A stretch of 64,000 bases of DNA, taken from Membranipora membranacea (Eukaryota > Bryozoa > Gymnolaemata > Cheilostomatida > Membraniporidae). Below the pieces are notes generated by a model. That model did not search any database, had not been told where the DNA came from, and saw only the letters and a list, made by a program, of their open reading frames with translations. Both the position numbers and the translations under genes were made by a program. Position 1 is the first letter of the stretch. Each line of letters starts with the position of its first letter. This document shows positions 25,288 to 40,500 of this stretch, one piece after another. The stretch is from positions 29,202,001 through 29,266,000 of the forward strand of contig OU612065.1 of the NCBI GenBank assembly GCA_914767715.1, in the 5' to 3' direction.

Positions 25288-26793
25288 AGACTGGTTTTAT
25301 CAGTCTGCATAATGTTTTTGACACGATTTTGATTAAATTCGTTTAAATAGTCATGCAATTGTTTCAAATTAGTTTCAATGTGATAGATTCTATATGCTGC
25401 CGCTCAAACAATTTCATAGAATTGTCTATTTGCGCTGAAATTCAAGAATTTCTTTTGTCTTGCTCATTAAATATTTGCTCAATATTGTGCAATTGCTGTA
25501 ACATGGTTTTCTTGTCAGTAATGCTTTTACAATACTGTCCCGTTGCACATTTTATAATAAATTCAATTTCAAATCAGAAGCTTCAAAACATTTAATTCTG
25601 CGGTAGGTCTCAAGCTTTGATTGATTTGCACATTTTGGGCTTACAATGAACATAATAGCGTACTTACTGATAATCACAATACCAGCTCTTAATAAAGCAC
25701 TTAATGACATGTTGCACCTGAATAAACTGCTGCCACAGATTGGCCTTGTAATAGGCTGTCTCAAAATCTCAACACTCAAGTTGAGGTATGATATTTTAAA
25801 CAGTCCAATCTATACTATCAAACCAAAATTGCAGGTGGCTTGATGACCTGCTAGCCTTAGATAGACATTGCTTTTTTTTAGCAACAAATCGAAAACCGTT
25901 TGAGATATGACATATCAAAGCATAGGTATCAAAGCAGCTGTCGGTTGTATCTGTTGACAAATTGTTATAATTCCATCCGATAATTTTCAATTCGCTCTTC
26001 CCTTTTACATGAGCCATTGCATGGCAGAGAAAACGCAGGTGTTCCACCCTTACATCAGCATAAAAAAGGCCAAATCTTTGAAGCTCTGTAAGCTAAACAT
26101 TTTCCGGCCAATACATAATTTCTTCTCTTTCTCTCCATAGATTGGACCAAACCTACTCCGAGTTGATAAAAATCTGAATGAATAACTAATCGCATGTTGC
26201 TGCTCTATGCATAGTGCAAACTTAGAAGTTTCGCTTTTGTTCAGCAGTTTCTGTTTAAAGATTGTAGAAATGCGGATTGCATATTATGATATTTTACATG
26301 TTTGATTTGGGATGATCTATACTCCCTCGGGTCTCAGCTACAGGAGGCATCTTCATCACACCTCATCCTATCCAGGGGTCCTTTATCCTTATATTAAATC
26401 AGTCCTCTGATTCAAAAGATCAAAAGAAAATCAAAATTGGAGTAAATAACTCACCCAAACTATTCTGTTAGCATACATGGTAGTTTTTGCAAGGCGTTCT
26501 CAGTGCACATGTATGCTTTGAGCGCTGAAAACCCCGCACATGAAAATTCAAAACTGATAAAAAGTTGTAGCTGCTTTCTCTGTTCTCTAGTCCCGCATAC
26601 AGGTCAACAAGTTACTTTTTAACTACTCTGTTATCTGTAAACTTTCAAGAAAACCTCTTTAAACAAATAAATATAATTGATCTACCTGTACAGAACTGAA
26701 GAAGAGTCCGCCACTGGCAAGAGAAAACATATTTACAAACTTTAACACAAACAAAGCCACTGAATATAATAATAATTATGTCTTTTCTTGCAG
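25288..26793. other. Spacer, nothing certain
   Basis: AT-rich sequence. One good acceptor (TTCTCTTTCTCTCCATAG, ending 26140) precedes a short open stretch in each frame, but no exon could be supported. Confidence 0.5.
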
Positions 26794-26971
26794 TGAGAGT
26801 ACCGAACCATATCAGCCGAAGCACAGAAGATACAAGTTTAACTCTCCTAACCACGCCATCAGGCACAGGCGGGTAGATAACACGTCCATAGATCAAATGC
26901 ACGAGTTCATGAACCCGGAATACATAGAATATAATCATGTCCAGACAACTCCGAAAAAACTCCATGTGAAG
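26794..26971 (+). other. Orphan exon resembling exon 3 of the preceding gene
   Basis: A strong acceptor (TGTCTTTTCTTGCAG) opens a frame from the third codon position. It encodes about 59 residues, including RYKFNSPNHAIRHRRVD and SIDQMHEFMNPEYIEY, and ends in AAG followed by GTATAG (donor-like, or Val-stop at 26972-26977). The exon at 24575-24761 has the same phases at both ends (enters at codon position 3, leaves at phase 0) and a similar pattern (DKIYNVMYPDKEAH, ending MMK against HVK). It could be an alternative exon, an alternative 3' end, or the remnant of a duplicated gene. Confidence 0.5.
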
Positions 26972-26977
26972 GTATAG

Positions 26978-28571
26978 GATATGCGATGGTGGTTTGTTTG
27001 TGAATTCAAATAATGTGCATTAAAAACTGTTTCCAAGAATGTCTTCATAATTTGAATATCAAATATCCAATGGTGACTGTTGCCGGTAACAAAAATTTTG
27101 ACCTATGAAGGTAAAATTCATAACGAATTGTGATGATGGCTATCATCCAGTCATTCTCCAATATATTTAAATGGAATATTTATTTTTATCTTAGTTTGTC
27201 CAAATTGTCATAGATATTGCGTAAACGTTGCAAATACTTTTTACTTCAGCATATATGAAGAAGTATTTATTGTATATCATATCTTCCAATGTTCAACATT
27301 TATATTTTTTAATCTTGTCCTCCTCAAAATACAAGCTGATTATCAAATTCCAAACAGCTACTCGTCGGGTAGCTTCTATGTTGTGGTAACAACTCCAAGT
27401 TTCCGATTGGGTCATAAGTGCTGTTTTCCATATTCTGCTGCAGTAATGGCATCTAAATCAAATCATTCGCCAATAGTGCACGATCAGCTATATATGTCAA
27501 GACTGAACTGTGATTCTTATTAACGATAGAGGCACTCAGCTAAAAAAAATTTTGCCCATGTGTAATTGTCCACTTCCGCAAGGACAATATTTTCTAATAT
27601 AATACAAATAAAACTAAATATGAGAATAATTGTAAAGGCCAGAGCTAAAACCGTTCTATGTTACCATGCTGAAAGCTGTTCCTCATACATGTGTAAACAT
27701 TGTTATGCCAAGATGATGAAGCAAGTTGGAGTTATCATCCATTTATTGAAGTTGGTAGTTGCTTTTTTGGGATTGATTTCTAGTCATGAAGCTAGGTGTA
27801 ATACTACAGAGGTTTCAATAAAACCATTATGAATATAACCATCATAGATTAAAGTGGCATCTAGCAAAACAGGTGAATAATTATAGGCTAGTGCTGTTTG
27901 ACTTACCAACGGGAATATTTACGAAGAAGTCTATGTCTACTACATCTAATGCCCTAAATTCCCTGAGTAGAAAATAAATAATACAGAGCTGTCCGATAAT
28001 TGATATAAGCTGTTTCTCTTATAAATATATTCTTTATTCAAGAAGAGTAATATCTTCATAATACACTGTACAGTGGTACACTATCACAAAAGAGGAAAAC
28101 TAATAATGAGTCATTCAAAACCTAATAGTAAAACATACTGTTATTTATTATAAAATGCTTTTTATATAGTTAAAAGGCTTATGTATCATGCGTAGTGACA
28201 TTAGAATTTTAGCAAGAATCGTCAAGACAAAAATGGATGATTATTAAGAGAATTGAAATAAAAAAATAAAATCACCAATAAAAACAAAATCATGCTATCA
28301 TCTGAAAGAAAGAGTAAAATGAAAAAATCATAAAGTTGAAAAAAAAAACACTCATGAAAATTCAAACATTATGATGTAAAACTTTGGAAGATTAAACAGC
28401 TCTGAGGTAAATCAACTCTCGTTGAAGTACAAAGAACCACAAGTCATTCTACGGTTATCGTAGAGTTCTTGGTGTTTTAGAGGTAGCCTTGTTCGCAGGG
28501 GCTATACAGGCCACTGATTAAGGCACTTTACCTGACCACCACACATTGCATGACACTGAGCTGTTATATGC
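26978..28571. other. Convergent intergenic region
   Basis: AT-rich sequence between a plus-strand and a minus-strand gene. No exon was recognised. Confidence 0.55.
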
Positions 28572-31500
28572 TCAGAAGGTAGGACCGTTTCCTTTAGATT
28601 TGTTCATCCAGTTTTTGCGATTGTCTAAGCATCCTTCTAACAACGGACTCAATCCTGACGACACCTTTGCAACTCTCTGCAGAAAAAAATCAGGCGTAAG
28701 AAAATTGTTGAACTTCATGACACTACACCTCACACACACAAGCGCCATCTGGCATGCGGTCTCTTTTACCGAACTTAGAGTCATCACTGTCATTGGACAA
28801 AAAAGGGGGAGGGTGATGACAGCAGGGAGGGTGGGAGAGGGTATCCCACCCTCCCTGATGACAGCAGGTCCCAAACTCCCTGATGACAGCCGAAAGTTTG
28901 GGAGTTGTCCATAACTCCCTGATTTCAGATTCAGTCAATTTTAAGATCTGTAAGCTCACCTGATATAAGGGAAGACATATAGAGTCGATGAACTGAACTT
29001 GTAGCGTCGGTAGCTCGTCAATACGAGATCTATCCATCATCGGCTGTAAGAAAAATAAATAACCAGATCTATGACAAAAGTGTACTTGAGATGATTAATA
29101 GTTCACATATCTCTTCAATAATCGAGTTGAACTTATAACTCGGAGCAGTGAAAGTCAACGCAAAAGTTCTGCTTACTACTAAAACCAAAAGTAGTATCAC
29201 CAAAACCAATGTTTTTGTAACAATATACCATAAAGTTGACCATATTGAGCATGGTTTTCACTCAAAAGGATATATCAAGCACACAACTAAAGTTGTTGGG
29301 GGGAAAGTGATTCTTAACAGAAACGGCAAATATACTTACAATAGGCTTTTGATGTAGTTGCTCTAGCTCCAAATCACCTTGGTCAAAGAACTCACTAGCA
29401 ACAAGTGTAGCTACTTTCTGCTGCACTGGCCATGGCTTAGTAATGGCTGAAATATCACATGAGGTCATCAGCATTGAGAAGAGAAGACTCTGATTTTCTT
29501 GCACTGTCCAGTCCACATGACCGGCTGACAGGGAGGTGTTTGTTGTTGTGCTGGTTTCTGTTGATGGAAGCGATGGAACATGAGCTGCTACTCCGCCTTC
29601 ATCCACCAACTCAAAAAATGATCGTCGTTTCCTGAAGAAAAAAGGTTGGATGTTCCATTAATAATTAAGGTGGCCCACCTCAAGTCAGATTTGAAAGCTT
29701 AGAACAACATGTTTACACAATAACATTCAAGATCTTCTTCTATTTTCCGTCAACTTTTCTTGCGGCTCTCTCTCCATTTGCCAGGTTCCAAACAATGCTA
29801 AGTGACTAGCCGATGTGATGGCTCTGATATGATTGGCTGGTGGTTTCCCACCCAACAGCCAATCATATCAGAGCGAACATTTTGGCTACTGAGTGACATA
29901 CTTACTGGAAGTACAGAGCTAGATCAGTAGCGAGTATAGCTTGCTCCAGTATGTTCATTGCTCTCTCATATGTGGCCTGATTGAGATTTGAGAATATTTG
30001 GTTGCCTTCTGTGTTCAATAACATGATACAGTGATCGAAATGGTGATGTTCTAACACTGATGTCGAGTAAAGTATTGAGAGTGGGGACTCTGTCCTGTAA
30101 AAAATCAGATAATACATTCATGAGGATCTGCAGTCATCAGACCAAGATCTATGAGAACATTATTCGATGAAAAATTGTTGAATTGTTGCTGACAATAAAA
30201 GTATCACTATTATTGAGGCCATCAATTGAGGCCTAGGATTTTCATTATGTTACATTTGATTGCCTTAGAAACACTGGAGCATAAAGTTTGATGTCATTCT
30301 GGGAAACTTGCTCATAATCAATAATTGCCTTCCATTGCAGAGTAATGTGTCACTTGATGGTAAATTATAACTTACTTGAGCAAAAATTGATTGTTGGTTC
30401 CCCTGTGGTCCAGATCATGACACAGACAGGCCACCAGTAGACACATAGCTTCTAGATCTCCTACCAATCCAAGCAAACCACCAGTCTGAAAAAAGAATAT
30501 CATCATGTGAACTAAGCGGAAATTAAACAAAAATAAAAGGTTATTTTTCTGTATAGTATATCTTTAGAAAATACTAACCGGAACAAACTTTGTCAAAATC
30601 GAAAAGAAATTTGGTTATTTTCATCTATCTTTTCATTCAAGGATAAGCATATTCAAAATTTTGGGGGTCAGAAATAATAATTGTTAAATATAGGGGCAGG
30701 GAGAATGAGAGTTAGACTCTCTGAACAAATTTACCAGCAAAATTAACATGTAATTTCCGTTGCTATTGTCTCCTCATGTAGAGAGAGAAGGCAACTTCAG
30801 ATACAAACATTTGGAATGCATACCTTGAGTGATGCAAACATACACTGAGCCACATTGAATGCATGTCTCCAGTTGTGATAGGGTACATCTCTGTAGTTCT
30901 TCTTCACACTCAGCACCCACCGACAGAGCATCTGTAAAGGCGCAAATATCCGCATAAAATAGTAATTAACCTTTGTCGCTGCATTATAAAGTTTTAGGTA
31001 TTTAGTTGAGCTATAAGAAATGTTAGAAAATATGTAGTATACCATTTAATATGATATTGTGTATGCATTTAGTTTTGCCAGCTCACAGCTTTGGAACTCC
31101 CACAATGTTAATTGCATTGATGAGTCACTCAGACAGGGAAGTGAAAAAAATGTCTTGGAAATAAATTTTCTAAAATTCCTGGGGAGAATCAGGTCAATTA
31201 TAGAAATTTAGAGCAATTCAGAGTAAAAAGGTAATCGATAATACAAGAGTCTCAATGTTTGTCTCTATTACAAGTCCTACCTCATAATTGATGTGAAACT
31301 TCTCAATAAATTCCAGGTCTATGAACATCCTGATTGTTGCCTGCAGAGTTTGCTGGTCATCCAGTGGAAAGTCATTGAACGAGAAATCCTCTAATGTGAA
31401 CGAGAGAGATGACGGTATCTTTGAATCCTGAAACGAACAAGGAAAACTTTCACAACAAGCAAACAACGAGAGTTTCGCAATCACCTTATCTAGGTTCCCT

Positions 31501-34500
31501 CAATTTCACTTCCTGTTAAGTATCTGCCAATACAGCGATGACACTCGGCAGTGAACTCCCTCTCCCTCCCGGCATTCAAAAAAACGGCAAAGCGATTTTT
31601 GAATAAACCAAAACTCAGTTAATTAAATAAATTTTAAACAGGTCACTAAACTTATGTTTTATTGAGTTTCTTTGGTAAGTATAGAAGTGTCATTTAGCAT
31701 CACACAGTAGGGTCAACAAAATGCAAGTTCATGTAGGAAGTCAATCAACAATCAATCTCTTTGTTGCAATATTATATCAGATTCAAGATAATCTATTTTA
31801 TTCACTCTTCTGGTTTGGGAACTGGTTTGACACGCTCTTCCAGGTGGTAGTGGAGCAGAAGTGGTTGCCTGTGTGTGTCATAATTTGAAAATGTGGAACG
31901 GAAGGCATACAACAATGGTATAAAGAGGTCCATCGCATACAACAATGGCCATGGAGTTGATAACTGATAGTCTTAGTTCTCATTTGGTTTCGATCGGGAA
32001 CTTCGCGGTGCCCATAATATTTAATTATATATACCTTATTTAACACTGATGTTAGAAGGCAAATGAGCAAGCAAATAAAAAAACAAATAAGATTCATAGC
32101 ACCATCCATCTACCTGTATGTAAATTTCTATCCTACGAGGAATTTTTAATCATCATGAAGAAATGTTTACCTGTAGTGCAGTAACTTGATTGTTGGGCGC
32201 AACTGCGTGATAAGCCAGGACCTCCAGGGCCACAGACTGTCGAGCTTGTGCTTGCACAACCCTCTCATACATGATAGTGTTCTCAATACCTATACCACAG
32301 AATATGGCAAACGCCTACAAGAAACAAACAAAGAATAAAAGGTCAATTTTAAAAAACCATAATGAGGGCAAAATCCTTCAGTAAGAAGTGGGTGGGGCAG
32401 GTAAAACCATACTATGTTTGTGGGCAGTCACAGGCTATTTTGCAGGTGTACACACAGGGCAAATGGATAATTAATCGTAACCAACGTCTGGTCTTGCATA
32501 AAGCTTAATTGTCCAGGGATAGATTTCAAAATCAATTTTCAAAAATTCAAATACTTAGAAAGTTAACGCAATTTCAATAACTCATAAAAAAAGTGGGCTT
32601 TATTGTTTACACGATTGCGTCATTTCAAATTAATTTAGATTTAATTAAAAAAACGATAATGACTTTTCCAGAAGAAGATATTACGTGTTGAGTAATTTGT
32701 CTGGATATAACTTTAGCACGTGACAGAGCGTAGGTTTTACCCGCCAAAAAACTACAAAGGGGCGGGTCACTTCGCAATGATTCTCGGAGTTGGCCAAGCG
32801 CAGTGATTTCTAGTATGTGGTAATTAGCCAATTTTGGCAACTGTTGTTCAACTTAAAATGCATTGAGGACAATCGCATCACCAAATTATAACCGCTGAGG
32901 TTTAGAACCCAGGTGTGCCGTCACCGCTGGACAAATTTATTCCATACCTCAAATATTTGTTGATCATTCTGTGTGAACCTGGATCTGTCAAGTTTGTCGG
33001 TGAGCTGGAAGACTCCCAGAACCCTCTTGCTGTCTGCGCTCATGATTGGTACGGCTAGAACGGATTTACTCCTCATTATGTCTTCGAGAGCGGGAAACTG
33101 TTTGTGTTTAGTTATATCTCCTAGATTTAACGTCTGAAATGAGAATTAGGTCACTGATATATATTATATGGATGATGAGAACATATCTGACCCTGAGCTT
33201 GTACTAATGGCATATCTCCAAAATAGCAATGCTATGTATTTTACCACTGATCCATAAAATGACATTAATGATGTAGGTCAAAAATACAAAACACTGTGTT
33301 GCAATGAGATTTCTAAAGCGTATTTAGGTCTACAATCGATAGTAAACATAAGTCTTTTTAATTCGAAACAATTTCCTGGAATCATCTTAATTTATGTTTA
33401 ATTTCTATGAAAATGATCAAATCTTTAACCACTCAAATTTAATTCCATGATGCTTGTTAATTGAATTGCAAAAAATATGACACAATAAGTTCTACACAGT
33501 AGATACTGCAAGGGGGTGGTTTCCATATTGCTTCAAGATAAAAGCAGCAGATCCATGTTGCAAACTGCTAAACAAGTTCTCATGAAGATGAAGTACCTTT
33601 CTATTTATTGCACCATTACTTCATCATTAATCATTATTTTGACGTATGCATGAAGTTAGTTTGAATTATACATTTTAATCTTTTAAGCCTTTTAAACTTT
33701 CAATTAGCCTCATGATTATGAGGATATAAAATGTTATCTAATAAACCACATGGTTGTGTTAATTTGTCTACATAATGAGGCGACTTGATGTATGCCGGGC
33801 TCCACTGTCACGGCGTTATGGCTCTGGCGCGATGCCAGCGCTGTTAGAATGATTCGTCATCTTCAACAGGCGCTCACATTTCTGCCATGTTGCGGTACGT
33901 ACCTGATGATTTATAATCGAAGGAAATGCCCATCATCATTATTAAAAGCTTAGTTTTTTTGCGGAAAATCAAAATTTTAAATTGATAATTTATAACAAAC
34001 ATTTCATTAAAATATTACATTTTTCCAGGTAGAGAAAAACAATTTGAGCTCCTAGACCTGCTATGGTCTATCAATGAAATTACCGTTCTGTTGGTGGCTA
34101 CATAGTGTGCAAGTTCGGTGTCGATATAGCCGGCAGCATTCTTGTCTTTCCCAGCGCTCTTCTCAATGCTGCTGCTGTAGTTGTTATTTTTTACCTCGTT
34201 CGATGTTGTCTTCTCTGTTCTCGATTCATACTCATAAACATGTGAGAAAACCATCTGCATAGGAAAGGAAAACCATAAACCTTGTGTCACTGTTAGACAT
34301 TGGCAGTCAATTCCAAAAATCTAGTATTTTAAGAGCATATCATAATTTTATGGTAAAGTAAGTCAAATTTATTTTTAAGATTATTCAGACACTTTTATTC
34401 CTATGAGATCCCGTCGACTGCACCTGAAGAGATCGGTTAGTATCTTAGCTATTTGCCACATTTCCAGGCTAGATAAAAAAACGCCCTAAGAAATATATTC

Positions 34501-37500
34501 AATGCCCATTAATTTACATGAAAAAACCGTAATTTTGTGTTATAAGGATATGGCCCCTCGAAATCCTCTAACCTTGTTATGTTTAAATAGTTCTTTAATT
34601 TCACTGGCTGTTACATAACGATCAAATGACACGATTAATCATTGTGTCATGGCAAAAACTGACAGTCTATAAAAAAACACTTGCGGCAAATAGGTGGTTA
34701 AATTAAAGCAATAAAATTGATGATATCAAGGGATAGACATGTACGTATGGATACCATGGCATTATGTAACAGTTTTTTCAAGTGCCACATAAACAATAAT
34801 TTAGGAATAGCTTTGAGAAGAAAAACAAGCCTGATGGTTAAAGACCCCAGATTACACAGCATTAATTATGGATAATCTTAATCTACTTATTTTGCTAGAT
34901 GGATCGGAAGCCAGTCTCAGGGAAATACGGAGGGGATAATACTGATAAACTTTAACCATAAAGTCAACAGTTTTAAGTGCCTAGGTAGCTGAAAACCCTA
35001 ATGCAACCTAATAATCTGGAACAAACTATTAATAGTATACAACTTCCTCATATTATTGATATCGGTATTCTGGCGATGTTTGTTCCCATAGTGTTTTTGG
35101 ACTTCGCCTGGGCAAAAGCCAAAAGGAAAGGAAAATTGATCAACAACATCCATTGTTTTCCAGCTGCAAAAACTAGTAGGATGTTAGTGTTTTCTCACAA
35201 ATCATCACAATTTTGGAATATGGTGGGAAACAAGTGTCAATATGGGTTTTGTGGTTAATTTGGTTCACAAAAGTTTTCATCAATCTAGATTTTCGGTGCC
35301 TATCTAATTCATTAATCAATATTTTCAAATCATCTGGTGATTACGTGATTGGGCTTAAAAATACTTAATGAGGAGAACCAAATCACTACCATTACTTCAT
35401 AGGCTTGTATCATGAGCGTCAAGTTGGTGGTTGTATTTTTAGCAGCTTGCGGAGAAAATGTCTTACAAAAACCAAAGGAAATTGACTGATTGCCAAGATT
35501 TCACAAGTATCAATAACATCTTTTGGAAAAAAATTTTCCCTCGTATTTCTACGCTTCACTTTTACCTCCGACCCTTCATCTCATTCATAAATCCAATTAA
35601 TATCATCGTTAAGCCACTGATAAGTTACCGATAATCAGTCAATATTGGCAAGGTAACCGCTAATTACCGGTAATGTCGAGAGATCTTGATAACTGGCAAA
35701 TCCAAAGTCACGCAAATGGACTGGTTTATCAGAATTTTGCAGTTAACTTATGAATAAGACCTTCAACTTCTATGGCAATAATACCGATGCTTTTAAAAAA
35801 ATTGATCAAGCTTCTATGATGATAATGGCTAGATAGATACAGCACGTTGAGCCAAATCTAGTATCCCTTGCTATAACATAAACCACGTCTATTGGAATGA
35901 GTTTAGCCATGGGTAAAATGTGAATTTTCCAAACAAACTGAACCAGTCTTAGTAGGAGAGTTCCGTATGGACTATGCACTGCAGTGTCAGGGTCATAGTA
36001 AAATCCTGTCCGGGTTCACAGTGGTAACACTGCTTCCTGTGTTATACAAATATGGAAGGCTGAGGATCAGATTCTAAAATAACCACACCCAGTTGGCGTT
36101 CCAAACAGGTACCAAGGCTATAAATAAATAAATGTGATGCGTTTTTCTGACAAGTAAACCAACCTTTGTATCATCAGAAATGAGGTAGATATGACATTTG
36201 CTACACTGCAGAAGACTCTGAGCGTGCTTCATAATTTTGTCTGTCAGATTGAGTAAGCGACATTGCTCCTCGCACACTATCTTCGCCAAGTCGAGCAACA
36301 CCTGTAAAACGTAGAGCAATATATTGAAATCAAAAGCGGCCCTCATTATGTCGGATAATGATGTAAGTTGGTTTGAGCCATATTTCATAACAGTGTACCT
36401 GTACTATAATCTACTACTCCAATATGCAAATTGATAGCCAGCCGTCCCGGGCTCTAAAATTGTTCCCAGGAGGATTTTGCGGCGCTTTACTATAAACCAC
36501 ATAGAGAAGCCCCACAATTAGGTAGTAAATTGAGTACAAAAGAATGGTTTGATATAAACAATAATGTACTCTACTTGGTAAAACTTGATACTGATGGATG
36601 TGATCATTAACCTCACCATACCACCCCCTAATCTGGATACCTCACCGATGACAAAATGTGATCAAAGCTGAGCTTCTCTTGAGCCATAGTGACAACATAC
36701 CATACATAGTGGTCATTAAGAGTAAACAATCACTCTCAAGTTCTCGAAGTTACTGCAGGAGAAATGCAAGAAGCAAAATACATTTGGTCGCATAAAATTA
36801 TGCTGTCAATTAAACAGTGCTGCAGGCCAATGTTTTCCAGGCTTAATAAAGTCAAAGTAATTAAAACTTAATTTGTAACTAATTAAAAACCAATCTTCAT
36901 CAAGTGGGCTAATGTCAGCCTTTGTTGTATCAAGTCAGGAGTGGTCCCAGAAGTTCACGATACAAGCAATAAACTCTCAAGTCCGGCAGTAAAAAAGTGT
37001 AGACAACAAAAGAGCAAATGAGCAATCCGGAGCTTTGAACCCACACACCTAATTGTTCTATTTTCCGAATCAATTCCTTTGCCTATGCACCCAGTTGATT
37101 TATCTTCCCCCAAATTAAAGTACACCCAATCAATGCCTTAGGAAGTCACCGGTTTGTTGGATACATTAGCGAATAAAGAAGACAACCTTGTGACACAAGT
37201 AGCTAACAAGGGAAAACGGCTAAGCGCAATAAGTGTACCTATCTGTGCAATAACTAGGACTCTCAAAACATTCACCGAGGAAACTGCAACTATATGATAC
37301 TACGCATAATTTCACCATTTATATGTATGCCTCTCTTACATTTCCGTGTTTTGTCTTCTCCGAAGTATCTGTATGTGTCTGTTGCTGCTGCGTCGTTATT
37401 TGACGGTTGCTTTGTTGTATTTTAGCAGCAGGGCTGTTGACAAGGCCGCATGCTTTGTCAAAGTATCTCAATGTGGATTTGTCACATTGTGTCATGGCGT

Positions 37501-40500
37501 GATGCTGAGGTAGAGCTGATTCTATGAGAATAGTTGATGCCGTTTGTGCAGGCATATTGTCAATATAGAGGATAAGAACCTGAGCCTCTAGTCTGTATGA
37601 TTAATATGCAACCTGATCACTTGGCTGTGAAGCAATAACTGTGTGCTTAATTGTCATTGTTGATTTATATAGTTGTCTGATGGTTGCCAAGTTTGGTTAC
37701 GTAATCATATGCATAGAGTATTACACCGCCTGACGATCATTATACCAAGATTATAAAAAGTCAATCTGATAAAAAAATCCCATGTCATTCAAATTGAGGG
37801 TATTATAGATGATGGATTGGTTAAAATATGTTAACGCAACCACAATCGCATCAATACCACATATATCTCATTAATAACGTTGACACTTTGACAACTTGAA
37901 TCTGGTATTTTTATTTGTATTTTTATGGCTTGATGTTTTGGTAATGACAAAGGACAAGATTTTACATATATCAGAATGCAGTTAGCATTTGTTACGTAAC
38001 ACCTAGCTAGCCCTTGGGTGATCATTCTTGTTATTGAGATAGTGTTTGCCCTCTGACAATGTCGATGTCGCCATTTGCTCTCAATATCATGAGCTCGTAT
38101 GCAAACTTTGGAGCCATTTACAATTGTTGAAAGAAGTGTATTTGCCATTGGTTTCCTATTTTTCAGTGAATTCACGAGTTCTGTTTTGTAAACGTGAGCG
38201 GTATTTGACATGTGTTGAACAACAAGAGTGGTGCTTATATCAGGCAATGGTCTGAAGTTCAACCATTATTGTGTGCATATCTTCACAGATGTCAATTTTC
38301 ATCGATTCTGTCTACCTCCTACCTCACAGTCCTTCCTCAATTGACATGTTTTGACCAAAATGATTGACTATTAGGAGACAATTTGGCGATTGTGACCGAC
38401 ATTTCTTATTTGATTTGAGAGTTCAGGCAGGTCAAGATGTGGCCTGTCTTGACGAGCTTTGTTCATGAGGGACCCCCCCCCCCCCACCAACCAAACAAAG
38501 CTTGTCAAGACAGGCAGGTCAAGAGGTGGATCTTATGTTTACCTGATTTCGTTTATTCTCCATGCGACTTCTCTCGTACAACTGCACATTACGTAAGACG
38601 ATTCCACAAAATGTCAGATACAGTGCAAACGTCTACAAGATCAACAACAGGAAAAGGTTACTGTTAGGTTATGGATAGCTAAAGATGGCTTGTTGTGCAA
38701 CAGATGGGTGGTCAGTAGATGACAACAAGAATTTGCTCGCTCATGAGTGTCACCCAATTAATGGCTGACAGTGTCCGTATATCTGGTCTAATAATAGAGA
38801 TGGATGGCTTCAAAATGGAAGACTTTTTGTCCTACAAACTTTCGGTATAAGTTAACTTTGTGCCAAATGTATTTGCTTCTGTTACGTCACCCCAGTACCA
38901 TTACAATCAAAATGCAAAGAATTTACCAATCGGGCCAAAAAAGTGTGCCAACTTGTAAGTGAAGCTTCCTCTTTTTTTAATTGAATTAAACTCACTTTAT
39001 GATATCACAGAGGAATCTGATCGCTTAGACTTACACCATACTAGTCTACAGGGCCGTAGTTTAAGAAAAATGGTAGGGGAGGGGGAATTACATGAGGGTG
39101 TGAGTGAAGTAACACCAGGTCGGGTATTGTAAGCTCCTCCTGTGTAGTCTTGGGTTAATCCCCAGCCTCCAAAGCATTTAAGTGATATAAATAGCATATG
39201 GAAGTCCAAAATGAACTGATTTTGACATGGAATATTCTAGCATTATTAGGCTATGCTATTGAGCATTCCAGGGGGACAGAGCGTCCCTGCCTCCCCTAGA
39301 ACTACGGGCCTGCTAGATGACACAATCGGGCAAAGAGGAGGAATTTTAAGAGAAAGTTCAGGAAGAGAATCTCAGAAATTCTGGCTCAAACTTACCACCA
39401 ATATTACTTAATGTTATGGAGGTGATGTCAAAGGTTAGAAACAGACCGCACTCATCTCTAAGGGCATACATGTCATAAAACTGTAAGACATTACATGATT
39501 ACCTGTTTTTTTTAGGTAGTCTCATCACTCTCCAATGTCATCCACTCCATCCGTTTTTTGCTGGTTGCTGCTGACAATGGGTCACTTCTACTGAGTTCAA
39601 CCCCTCCCCCTCCAAAAAGAATAGCTTGAGTTCTTAAGCTAATGCCTATTTTAAGGTTAATATATTCACCTGATGGTCTTTATCAGTAAAATCAGAAGAG
39701 TTATCTCCCTTGTTGATTGCCTGAGCTACTCCGATTATTCTGCCATCTGAGTGAGTAATAGGTAGACACATCACACTCTTAGTTCTATACCCTGTAATCT
39801 CGTCCACACTGCGATCGAACCTCTCATCCTAAAACGTGTGAACTATTTCTTCAAGGTCAAACCTGGACAATCTCTCACTGCGGATTTCACACTGTCATAT
39901 ATCATTTATAATAACTGGAATAGAGCATGGCATAGAAAGTTCTTACTTTTGATGAACTGCATTCTGCTTTGATGTGACGTACTATTTGATCAGCTTAGTG
40001 AATAAGTGAAAAGCATTACGCAACACCTTTAAATAGGATGACCTGTCAACATGATCACTTCCACTAATCGTGACAGGACTGTGTTACTGTCCCTGAACTC
40101 TTACAAGAGGCAACACTGTCTTGCAATATGACATTACAGCCGGATAAGATTACCAGTTGAAAAATCATTCTCTGATCTGACGTGCGTTGTATGATTTTAA
40201 ATATAAATACACATAATCAGTTAGTTGGCAAAAGCTGTGTTATTTTTCACAAATAAGAAATATTTGGAATACTTTGAGGCTGTAATTGTAAATATGGAAC
40301 GCAATAGCCAATTAAGCTGGATGCATGATCAGATTTTGTGCAGACCCATCGCTTTCTATTCAGTCAGGCATCAAATTTCTTCTAATGTTTAGTATGAAGA
40401 AAAAATCTTATGTTACTGAGTGTTCACAATTAACTCTCAACCTATGGAAAGGTAACTCCAAATTATTAGAATCAAAATCAATTGCAAAAGAGAGCAGTTT

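Noticed and set aside
37831-38262. 143-codon minus-strand open frame
   Set aside because: It lies in a PDE5-like intron, has no family resemblance and no supporting splice context.
39396-39480. Minus-strand frame with good splice sites ([12 protein letters not shown]) between PDE5-like exons
   Set aside because: Its 85-nt length breaks the frame, and it does not look like a GAF domain. The exon at 38632-38543 supplies the expected GAF-A end in phase.
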